DNA of 6,554 nucleotides, taken from Candidatus Parcubacteria bacterium. Its GTDB lineage: Bacteria; Patescibacteriota; Patescibacteriia; JAACEG01. The notes beneath the pieces were generated by a model that did no database searches, had not been told where the DNA came from, and saw only the letters and a program-made list of their open reading frames with translations. Location: assembly GCA_023135505.1 (NCBI GenBank), contig JAGLTA010000041.1, positions 1 to 6,554 on the forward strand. The letters are read 5' to 3'. Made by a program: the position numbers and the translations under genes. Below are positions 1-5,496 of this stretch, piece by piece. The stretch's first letter is position 1, and the number at the start of each line of letters is the position of its first letter.

Positions 1-965
1 TCTAAAACAACTTTCGCAGCCATCAATTTAGTAATACTGGCGATTGACACCTGATGCCCGCTATTTTTCGCCCAGATAATCTCTCCGTTTTTTGAATTCA
101 CAACAATAGCTGATTTTGCGTTCACTTCAAAATTAGGCTCCGTCTTTCTCGCCGCTGTTTCGTTATCGTTAGAGTTGACGGCGGTTGTTAAACTTATTGC
201 CGTCTCTTTTTCCTTAATTGGCTCTACGCGAACATTGCAAAGCCCATCTCTTGTATTCGCTATTTTCATAAAAGCTACCTTGTCTAAATCGATCACTCTG
301 TCTGGAAATATCGCGCGAACAGGACCGTAATCATTTACAGTTACGACGACTGTTTTATTATTATCTAAATTTGTCACTTTCAGCCGCGTCCCTTTCGGAT
401 AGTCAGGGCTTGCGGCGCAGTCGCAATTTTTCCAACTATAATAACTGGCTACCCCCGTCTCCATCGCGTTTTTATCTTCAAAAATAGCCAAACGCGCATA
501 AGGCAGATGCAGATTAGCGCGGACTTTTTTTCTACCTGTAATATCATGAGACGGAATTTTTACCCATATCTTTTTTCCAGCGTCCCAATAATAGATGCTT
601 TTAAATCCGATGTAATCATCGTCATATTTTATCTCTATAATCAACGGTTTTCTGTTTTTAAAAGCGGCTTTATTGGAAATATCAAATTCATAAATATGGC
701 TAATGATTTTTTTATCCGCAGGCATCGGCAAAATTTTCTCAGGAAAATAAAAATCTTTTATCGCAACATTTGTCTCTTCTGATAATACTTCTGGAAAAAT
801 ACCGACTTTAAACTCACTGTTAAAGCCGTCAATTGTATATCCCTTTTGCAAAGTCTGGCTGTCAATTTTTAAAATCTTAATATCAAGGCTGATTTCGCCT
901 GCCTGAATAAAATTAAAACAAAACAGGCAGCTAATAATTATAAAAACAAAAAAATATTTTGGCAT
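1..965 (-). CDS. Exported RlpA-like double-psi barrel fused to S11 D-Ala-D-Ala carboxypeptidase (partial, C-terminus off the left edge)
   Basis: I read 321 codons from ATG at 965; the frame is still open at base 1. Residues 1-22 form a signal peptide (MPK, then a long hydrophobic run, with a possible cut after IQA). A lipobox-like IISC at 10-13 is an alternative. Residues 23-165 are a beta-rich region I do not recognise. Residues 171-249 match the RlpA-like barrel: GVASYY, PKGTRLKVTNL, VNDYGP with the conserved Asp212, and PDRVIDLDKVAF. The His of the usual TAAH motif is Ser186 here, so lytic transglycosylase activity is doubtful. After a polar linker (250-280), residues 283-321 start an S11 peptidase: AIVVNSKNGEIIWAKN and the SxxK motif SITK, with nucleophile Ser310 and Lys313. 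The intact protein would probably act outside the membrane on peptidoglycan, trimming D-Ala from stem peptides. No Shine-Dalgarno site is visible. The gene lies 67 bases after tRNA-Thr and may share its transcript. Domain calls are firm; the activity of the barrel is not. Confidence 0.88.
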   Translation of the reverse strand, partial: MPKYFFVFIIISCLFCFNFIQAGEISLDIKILKIDSQTLQKGYTIDGFNSEFKVGIFPEVLSEETNVAIKDFYFPEKILPMPADKKIISHIYEFDISNKAAFKNRKPLIIEIKYDDDYIGFKSIYYWDAGKKIWVKIPSHDITGRKKVRANLHLPYARLAIFEDKNAMETGVASYYSWKNCDCAASPDYPKGTRLKVTNLDNNKTVVVTVNDYGPVRAIFPDRVIDLDKVAFMKIANTRDGLCNVRVEPIKEKETAISLTTAVNSNDNETAARKTEPNFEVNAKSAIVVNSKNGEIIWAKNSGHQVSIASITKLMAAKVVL

Positions 966-976
966 AAATTTTAAAA

Positions 977-1027
977 TTAGTTAAAAAAATAATTTATAAA
1001 CTTTCGACTTTATGAACTTTTAACTAA
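977..1027. repeat. Inverted repeat enclosing degenerate short direct repeats between tRNA-Thr and the RlpA-like gene
   Basis: Ten-base perfect arms, TTAGTTAAAA at 977-986 and TTTTAACTAA at 1018-1027, enclose a 31-base loop. Overlapping this, TTTATAAACTTT (993-1004) and TTTATGAACTTT (1009-1020) form an 11/12 direct repeat with a 16-base period. On the minus strand they read as units of the AAAGTTCAT / AAAGTCG / AAAGTTTAT type. The stem is nearly all A/T, so it is a poor terminator candidate. It could be a transcript-end structure, an operator or repeat debris. Confidence 0.45.
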
Positions 1028-1032
1028 AAATG

Positions 1033-1105
1033 AGCCGATGGCCGGGATCGAACCGGCGGCCTATGCTTTACGGGAGCATTGCTCTGCCAGCTGAGCTACA
1101 TCGGC
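1033..1105 (-). tRNA. tRNA-Thr, anticodon CGT (reads ACG)
   Basis: The minus strand folds into a full 73-base cloverleaf. The acceptor is GCCGATG/CATCGGC, the D stem GCTC/GAGC with GG in the loop, the anticodon stem ATGCT/AGCAT, and the T stem GCCGG/CCGGC with loop TTCGATC. All stems pair perfectly. The anticodon loop is CCCGTAA, so positions 34-36 are CGT (threonine). This agrees with the GCCGAT-type acceptor known for bacterial threonine tRNAs. Position 33 is C instead of the near-universal U. The discriminator is U and CCA is not encoded, so a CCA-adding enzyme must finish the 3' end. It lies 17 bases after tRNA-Gly and is probably co-transcribed with it. Confidence 0.93.
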
Positions 1106-1122
1106 ATTTTGAAAAACATATG

Positions 1123-1194
1123 AGCGGGTAACGGGAATCGAACCCGTATGTCCAGCTTGGGAAGCTGATATAATAGCCATTATACGATACCCGC
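1123..1194 (-). tRNA. tRNA-Gly, anticodon CCC (reads GGG)
   Basis: A 72-base cloverleaf on the minus strand. The acceptor is GCGGGTA/TACCCGC and the short D arm is GTA/TAT with GG in the loop. The anticodon stem TCAGC/GCTGG (U27-G43 wobble) holds loop TTCCCAA with the normal U33 and anticodon CCC. The variable loop has four bases, the T stem is ACGGG/CCCGT and the discriminator is U, as usual for bacterial glycine tRNAs. CCA is not encoded. It reads the GGG codon, which should be rare in an AT-rich genome. It is the first gene of a two-tRNA cluster. Confidence 0.95.
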
Positions 1195-1204
1195 AATTAT
1201 ATTC

Positions 1205-1233
1205 AGAATAAAACAATTAAAAAATTTCAGCAA
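1205..1233 (-). promoter_or_regulatory. Possible sigma70-type promoter for the tRNA-Gly/tRNA-Thr pair
   Basis: On the minus strand TTGCTG (1233-1228) and TATTCT (1210-1205) are separated by 17 bases. This would place the transcript start about 1198, a few bases before tRNA-Gly. The matches are modest (3/6 and 4/6). A second weak pair, TTGTGA (1264-1259) and TAAAAT (1239-1234), has a 19-base spacer. Random matches are common in such AT-rich sequence, so this is only a candidate. Confidence 0.25.
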
Positions 1234-1279
1234 ATTTTATTCGCTCTTTTTAAAATTTTCACAACCCCTTTATTAGCAC

Positions 1280-1315
1280 CAGTCATCCCAGTTATCCGAC
1301 GGGACAAATCCGACG
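1280..1315. repeat. Nested short direct repeats in the spacer between the operon end and the tRNAs
   Basis: CAGTCATCC (1280-1288) is followed immediately by CAGTTATCC (1289-1297), a 9-base tandem with one mismatch. It overlaps an exact 8-base direct repeat, ATCCGACG, at 1294-1301 and 1308-1315. The block is far more G+C-rich than the flanking A/T tracts. It codes for nothing I can identify and forms no convincing terminator. It accounts for the only structured part of the 165-base gap 1195-1359. Confidence 0.5.
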
Positions 1316-1359
1316 TGGCTTAACTTTATTTTTTTTATTTATAAAACTATCTGCTTAAT

Positions 1360-2877
1360 TCAAGTTTTGTTCTTCTTTAATATCTTTACAACCCCGCGCT
1401 CAGCGTCAACCTCAACCAAATCCCCGTCTTTTAAAACTTTGGTCGCGATTTTAGTTCCGATGATGCATGGCTTTTTCATTTCGCGAGCGACTATGGCGGC
1501 GTGGCAGGTTATGCCGCCGTCATCTGTCACAATGGCAATGGCTTTTTTCATAGCTGGCACTAACGATGGAAATGTAGTGTGCGCAACCATAACATCATCT
1601 TGATTCATTTTTTCCATTTCTTCAGGTAAATTAACTATTTTAACCACTCCACTGACTTTCCCTGAACACGCGCAAGTTCCCTTTAATTTATCAGCTTTTT
1701 TTATTTTTATTTTTTCAATGTTTAATTTAGATAAAAATCGCTTTGCTTTTGCGCCAGTATAAATAATTCCTTTTTCTCCTTTCTGATAATAAACGCTAAA
1801 TTTTATTCTTTCATTTAAAGCATCGCCTGAGAAATCTCCTTTCTTTAATGCTGGCGCGACTTCCCAGTCCGCCATAAACCTAACTTGTTTTAAAGAAAAA
1901 TTAAAGCGTAAAGCTATCTCGCGTAATATTTTATCTAAAACATACATACCGTGAAAAAGACAGTCTTTTCTATACGATTTAAGATAAATAATTTCCGAAG
2001 CAATGTTAAATAGGCATATAGTAGCGTAATCTATTTTTAATTCTTTGATTATTCTCTTTTTTTGTAATTTAATATTCTTTGATTGATTTTCTATTTTTTC
2101 CAAATTCTTATCAATATTAATATTTTGCCTTAATAACCCTGACCAAATTTTAAGATAATAATTTAATTCATAAGCAGGTCCTATGTAAGTAAATGGATAC
2201 CAATGCCATTTTTTATAATGCTTTTTTATCTTTCTCTTTAATTTTACATCTATCTTTTTTAAATCATTTTCTATCTTTTTAATATTAGATTGCAAAAATA
2301 TTTTTTTTGCTTCTTTGTTGTTATTAATTTTTTGTAAAATTTTTAACGATTCTATTTCTTCATTTGCTGCCATACTGTTCTTTTCTGGAGTTGTCAGTAA
2401 ACTAAAAACTTCCGAAGAGTTCTGTTTTGATTTTTGTTTTTTAATAATTTTTTTTATTTTATTAATCAAAAATTTAGAAAAATCTTCGCCGTCAGAATCA
2501 AAAAACCATGTTGTTGGCAAAGCATAGCCATGAGTTATTTTTTGATGCCAAATTAATTTTTTGTAAATTTCAGACAATTGACTGTTTGATAATTGGCTTA
2601 AATTAATTTTTAAAATACTTTTTGCGTAATTAAAATAATCCTTATTGTAATTAATTGTTTTTTTATGTATATCTTTAATCAGCTTAGGGTTCTTTTGTAT
2701 TACATCCATTGTTGCTTCTACTAATTTACGCAATTGATCAATCGGAACATATGATCCAATATTGTTATAATCTTTTTGCACCCAGACTAATTCATGCATA
2801 ATTATTCTACCAACTGTTATGTGCTGATAATGCATCATATCAAAAATCGCTGGCGTAGCTATTTGATAATGAGCCAT
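1360..2877 (-). CDS. PEP-utilising-enzyme protein: helical domain plus C-terminal phosphohistidine (mobile) domain, no PEP-binding barrel
   Basis: A 505-residue protein. Residues 400-500 are a clear PEP-utilising enzyme mobile domain: GKVSGVVKIV (406-415), VMVAHTTFP (429-437) and GGITCHAAIVARE (454-466), with His459 as the swinging phosphohistidine, followed by KPCIIGT and LVEVDAERG. The first 380 or so residues are lysine-rich, probably mostly helical and without a motif I can name; YIGPAYELNYYLKIW (231-245) and FMADWEV (334-340) look ordered. The protein stops straight after the His domain, so the C-terminal TIM barrel of PEP synthase or PPDK is missing. The ATP-grasp half is the next gene upstream, 70 bases away. 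ATP-grasp, helical and His domains in that order match rifampicin phosphotransferase. I infer ATP-dependent phosphotransfer to an unknown acceptor, not PEP synthesis. The ATG at 2877 has no clear Shine-Dalgarno site. The frame stays open 21 codons further upstream without a standard start. Confidence 0.88.
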   Translation of the reverse strand: MAHYQIATPAIFDMMHYQHITVGRIIMHELVWVQKDYNNIGSYVPIDQLRKLVEATMDVIQKNPKLIKDIHKKTINYNKDYFNYAKSILKINLSQLSNSQLSEIYKKLIWHQKITHGYALPTTWFFDSDGEDFSKFLINKIKKIIKKQKSKQNSSEVFSLLTTPEKNSMAANEEIESLKILQKINNNKEAKKIFLQSNIKKIENDLKKIDVKLKRKIKKHYKKWHWYPFTYIGPAYELNYYLKIWSGLLRQNINIDKNLEKIENQSKNIKLQKKRIIKELKIDYATICLFNIASEIIYLKSYRKDCLFHGMYVLDKILREIALRFNFSLKQVRFMADWEVAPALKKGDFSGDALNERIKFSVYYQKGEKGIIYTGAKAKRFLSKLNIEKIKIKKADKLKGTCACSGKVSGVVKIVNLPEEMEKMNQDDVMVAHTTFPSLVPAMKKAIAIVTDDGGITCHAAIVAREMKKPCIIGTKIATKVLKDGDLVEVDAERGVVKILKKNKT

Positions 2878-2947
2878 TTTTACTTCAAAATTTTTTCGCC
2901 AAATTTTGTTTTGCTTTGCAATATTATTTATTGTTTTATATTAAAAT

Positions 2948-3949
2948 TCACAATGTCGTTATTGGTCTTGATTGAACAATATAAAATTTATCATCCCTAA
3001 ACGCCCACTCAATGTCCTGCGGCTTTTTGTAATGCTTTTCTATCTGAACACAAATTTTACTCAACTCAATTATTTGTTTGCCTGTTAACTTCTGCTTTTC
3101 CTGTTTGCTTTTTGAAACTGCAGTCCACTTCACGCCTTTTTTAAGACAACGAACGATCTGTTTCTCTTGTTTCGCTATATTTATATCTAAAATTTCAAAT
3201 TGAGATTGTTTTGGATTTTGGATTTTGGATTTTAAATTTATTTGGAATTTGTGATTTTGAATTTGTGATTTCCCTATAATATAGGAATCTGGCGTTATTG
3301 ATCCCGACACAATCGCTTCGCCAAGCCCACATCCCGCCTCAATAATCATCTGATTTTTATCCTGCGTTACAGGATGAACAGTAAAAGTAATCCCTGAGAT
3401 TTCTGATTCAACCATCTCTTGAATTACAACCGCAACGCTAACATGCGTATTGTGCAATTTTTTTTCCTTGCGATAAAAAATCGCCCTCGGAGTAAAAAGC
3501 GACGACCAGCATTTTTTTACATTTTCTAATAGCATTTTTTCAGTAGTATTCAAATAACTTTCCAACTCGCCCGCCCAAGACGCGATTGACGAATCTTCGG
3601 CAGTGGCGGAAGAGCGGACAGCAACAAATTTGCATTTCATTTTTTTAAATTCAAATAAAATTTCTTTTTTTAAATCCTTTGGCATTTTTGTATCATGGAT
3701 TAAATCACGAATAACATTTGACACGCGATCAACTGAATTTATATCATCATAATTAACTTTTTTCAACTGCGCTTCAATCTCCTGTGTTAAATTTGTCTCT
3801 TCCAAAAATCTGTCAAACACTCCTGCTAAAATAACAAAACCCGGAGGCACTGGGATTTTAGCGTTTATCATCTCGCCCAGCGAAGCGCCCTTGCCGCCAG
3901 CGATATCAACATCTTTTTTTGTTAGTTCTCTAAAATTTTTTATAAACAT
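2948..3949 (-). CDS. PPDK_N-type ATP-grasp protein (ATP-binding half of a PEP-synthase-like dikinase)
   Basis: A 333-residue stand-alone version of the N-terminal nucleotide-binding domain of PEP synthase/PPDK. In order it shows GGKGASLGEM (18-27), PVPPGFVI (33-40), VAVRSSATAEDS (109-120), SWAGELESYLN (124-134), SLFTPRAIFYR (150-160), QEMVESEISGITFTVHPVT (177-195), EAGCGLGEAIVSGSITPDSY (204-223), DIEWAF (312-317) and the terminal IVQSRPITTL (324-333). In the family this domain binds ATP and phosphorylates a histidine on a mobile domain, here probably His459 of the next gene. The stop follows RPITTL, exactly where the linker begins in fused relatives. Residues 226-249 are an extra lysine/glutamine/asparagine-rich stretch encoded by a 7-base repeat. 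The ATG at 3949 lies 4 bases after the ppiC-like stop, so the two are surely one transcript. The ATP-grasp identity is near certain; the substrate of the whole enzyme is unknown. Confidence 0.93.
   Translation of the reverse strand: MFIKNFRELTKKDVDIAGGKGASLGEMINAKIPVPPGFVILAGVFDRFLEETNLTQEIEAQLKKVNYDDINSVDRVSNVIRDLIHDTKMPKDLKKEILFEFKKMKCKFVAVRSSATAEDSSIASWAGELESYLNTTEKMLLENVKKCWSSLFTPRAIFYRKEKKLHNTHVSVAVVIQEMVESEISGITFTVHPVTQDKNQMIIEAGCGLGEAIVSGSITPDSYIIGKSQIQNHKFQINLKSKIQNPKQSQFEILDINIAKQEKQIVRCLKKGVKWTAVSKSKQEKQKLTGKQIIELSKICVQIEKHYKKPQDIEWAFRDDKFYIVQSRPITTL
3204..3271 (-). repeat. Heptanucleotide-based repeat inserted in frame in the ATP-grasp gene
   Basis: On the plus strand GGATTTT occurs three times in tandem (3213-3219, 3220-3226, 3227-3233). 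Further on, GAATTTGTGATTT occurs at 3245-3257 and again at 3259-3271, a 14-base period, twice seven. The whole patch is written in variants of the same 7-base word. Because seven is not a multiple of three, the repeat cycles through all frames and gives a lysine/glutamine/asparagine/isoleucine-rich peptide with motifs such as KSQIQNHKF and KSKIQNPK. It lies between SITPDSYII and ILDINIAKQEKQIV, where relatives normally have a short loop. Confidence 0.8.
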
Positions 3950-3953
3950 ACTT

Positions 3954-5078
3954 TTAAAATTTTACAAATTTCCAAATTCTCACCTCTTTCTTTTTATCCT
4001 GCAAGACTTCTTCAAGCCCGCGCGCTTTGATTAAAATATGGCGCGCTTTTATTTTATCATCCTTTCTGCCATCAAGCTTAATAATATGAAATCCGAATTG
4101 CGTCCTTACGATTCCGCTAATCTCTCCAATTTGCAAAAAAAACGCCGCATCCTCAAATTCTTTCACCATTGCGCCTTTTCCAAACCATCCCAAGTCCCCG
4201 CTATTTTTTACGCTCGCAGAATCCTCGCTATGCAAGCTCACTAATTCAATAAATTTTTTATCAGAAGAATCGGATTTTAATTCATTTAATATTTTATTCG
4301 CTGAATCAATTCTGTCTTGATTAAAATCATCTGACCAGACAATATAATTATTTACTCTGTTTTGCAATAAAATTGGATATATAATCCTGCTTTTAAAATC
4401 GTTTATATCCCATAAATAGAGTTCTTTTAGTGTATTTATAAATTCTTCTTCGGAGTTAAATTGTTTCGCGTATTCTGTAAAACTTCTGTTTATATCTTCG
4501 TCGGAAATATTAATTTCGTATTTCAAGGCGATATTTTTAATAATTTTATTTATTATCAGCCTGTCTAAAACTTTAGCAGACACTTCTTCTTTATTCGCAA
4601 GATCGCTTTCGGATTGACTATACTGCTGTCCGTTTAAAGCGGTTCGCAAAATATAATCATAATCTTTATATAAAATCAGATCGCTCCCGACAATCGCCGC
4701 CGGATACGGGATAAATTTTAACATCGCTTTTGAAATATTGCCGTTCCAGCCATAACGGAATATTCCAACCCCAAAAACAAACAATATTAATAAAATAATG
4801 GATAAAAAAATTAGCGCGCATTTTCCAAATCCAATTTTTTTTCTTTTCTTAATCTTTACGGTTTTATTTTTATCATTAAAATGATTAGATTTGTTCTCTG
4901 TCTTGCTTGAACGAGAAGGATTGCTCGCTGTATTTTCTTTCTGTTTTTCAGAACGCGCGAATTCATTCTCGGCATCATATTTTTTATTGCTTATTTCACC
5001 GCGATCGTTTATAGCATCTAAAACCGCCCTTCTCATCTCTGAAACATTATTTTGTTTAACTGTCTTTTTTTCTTCCAT
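3954..5078 (-). CDS. Membrane-anchored PpiC/parvulin-type peptidyl-prolyl isomerase (SurA/PrsA-like)
   Basis: A 374-residue protein. Residues 1-82 are a charged, probably disordered cytoplasmic tail ending in KIKKRKK. One membrane helix follows at about 86-108 (CALIFLSIILLILFVFGVGI), so the remainder faces outward. Residues 130-245 are a helical SurA_N-like chaperone region. Residues 255-335 are a parvulin domain: NSGDLGWFGKGAMVKEFEDA (292-311), GEISGIV (318-324) and FGFHIIKL (328-335) with a catalytic-type His331. The first strand of a parvulin, normally ARHIL before the first helix, is missing there. KARHILIKARG instead appears at 344-354, after the last strand and close to the C-terminus. 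The likely role is folding of exported envelope proteins by proline isomerisation. The ATG at 5078 lies 3 bases after the ftsB-like stop, and the stop lies 4 bases before the ATP-grasp gene, so it is in the middle of an operon. Family assignment is firm; the domain order is unusual. Confidence 0.92.
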   Translation of the reverse strand: MEEKKTVKQNNVSEMRRAVLDAINDRGEISNKKYDAENEFARSEKQKENTASNPSRSSKTENKSNHFNDKNKTVKIKKRKKIGFGKCALIFLSIILLILFVFGVGIFRYGWNGNISKAMLKFIPYPAAIVGSDLILYKDYDYILRTALNGQQYSQSESDLANKEEVSAKVLDRLIINKIIKNIALKYEINISDEDINRSFTEYAKQFNSEEEFINTLKELYLWDINDFKSRIIYPILLQNRVNNYIVWSDDFNQDRIDSANKILNELKSDSSDKKFIELVSLHSEDSASVKNSGDLGWFGKGAMVKEFEDAAFFLQIGEISGIVRTQFGFHIIKLDGRKDDKIKARHILIKARGLEEVLQDKKKEVRIWKFVKF

Positions 5079-5081
5079 AAA

Positions 5082-5486
5082 TTATTTAGGATTGTTGACA
5101 AAAAAATATTCCCACCATAATTTTGGAAAAAATTTTTTTGTCTCTTTATTGTTAATTAAATAATCCTGTGATTTATTATCAATTCCAACTTCTTTCGGAA
5201 CAACGATTACCTGCTCGCCCTCTTTTTTTAAACCAAACTTTTCGCGCGCCTCTTTTTCAATAAATATATCGCTGTCAAAATATTCTATCAACTTGCTAAA
5301 TTCTTCGCTGCTATTTTCTAAATCCTTTATTTCCTGCTTCAGCCCCTCTATCTCATTATCAATAAGCTTATTGCTTTCATGCTCTCCGTACATTCTCCAG
5401 CCCAAAACAGCGGTAATAAATAAAACAAAAATTAAAAAAAAATTTGACAGCAATATTTTAATAAAAAAACTTTTTTTTCTTTTCAT
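5082..5486 (-). CDS. FtsB/DivIC-like septum formation initiator protein
   Basis: A small bitopic division protein of 134 residues from ATG at 5486. A basic N-terminus (MKRKK) is followed by one membrane helix at about 8-30. A coiled coil rich in Glu, Lys and Leu covers about 36-68, and the DivIC/FtsB signature is EKEAREKFGLKKEGEQVIVV (77-96). The tail ends in KLWWEYFF. In the family such proteins pair with FtsL and help recruit FtsQ/DivIB and activate septal wall synthesis. A TTG at 5507 in the same frame would add seven residues and overlap murB by 11 bases. I prefer the ATG because it is the stronger start, falls 10 bases after the murB stop and begins directly with the basic anchor. Neither start has a clear Shine-Dalgarno site. 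Lying between murB and a secretion chaperone supports an envelope role. DivIC or FtsB proper cannot be told apart from this sequence alone. Confidence 0.85.
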   Translation of the reverse strand: MKRKKSFFIKILLSNFFLIFVLFITAVLGWRMYGEHESNKLIDNEIEGLKQEIKDLENSSEEFSKLIEYFDSDIFIEKEAREKFGLKKEGEQVIVVPKEVGIDNKSQDYLINNKETKKFFPKLWWEYFFVNNPK

Positions 5487-5496
5487 AAGCAAATTT

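Noticed and set aside
1196..1201. Perfect TATAAT on the minus strand just before tRNA-Gly
   Set aside because: It ends only one base before the mature tRNA 5' end, so a transcript starting from it would begin inside the tRNA.
1286..1304. Possible terminator hairpin (TCCC...GGGA) after the dikinase gene
   Set aside because: The stem is only four to five pairs with an 11-base loop, and no T-tract follows on the minus strand.
2948..2950. UGA read as glycine (as in Gracilibacteria/SR1)
   Set aside because: TGA appears only at the ends of the two dikinase genes and never inside any gene. Reading through the one at 2948-2950 meets a TAA within four codons.
3204..3271. CRISPR-like array
   Set aside because: The units are 7 to 14 bases, contiguous, without unique spacers, and lie within a coding frame.
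1360..3949. Calling the two genes phosphoenolpyruvate synthase (ppsA)
   Set aside because: The C-terminal PEP/pyruvate-binding barrel is absent from both proteins, so that reaction is not supported.
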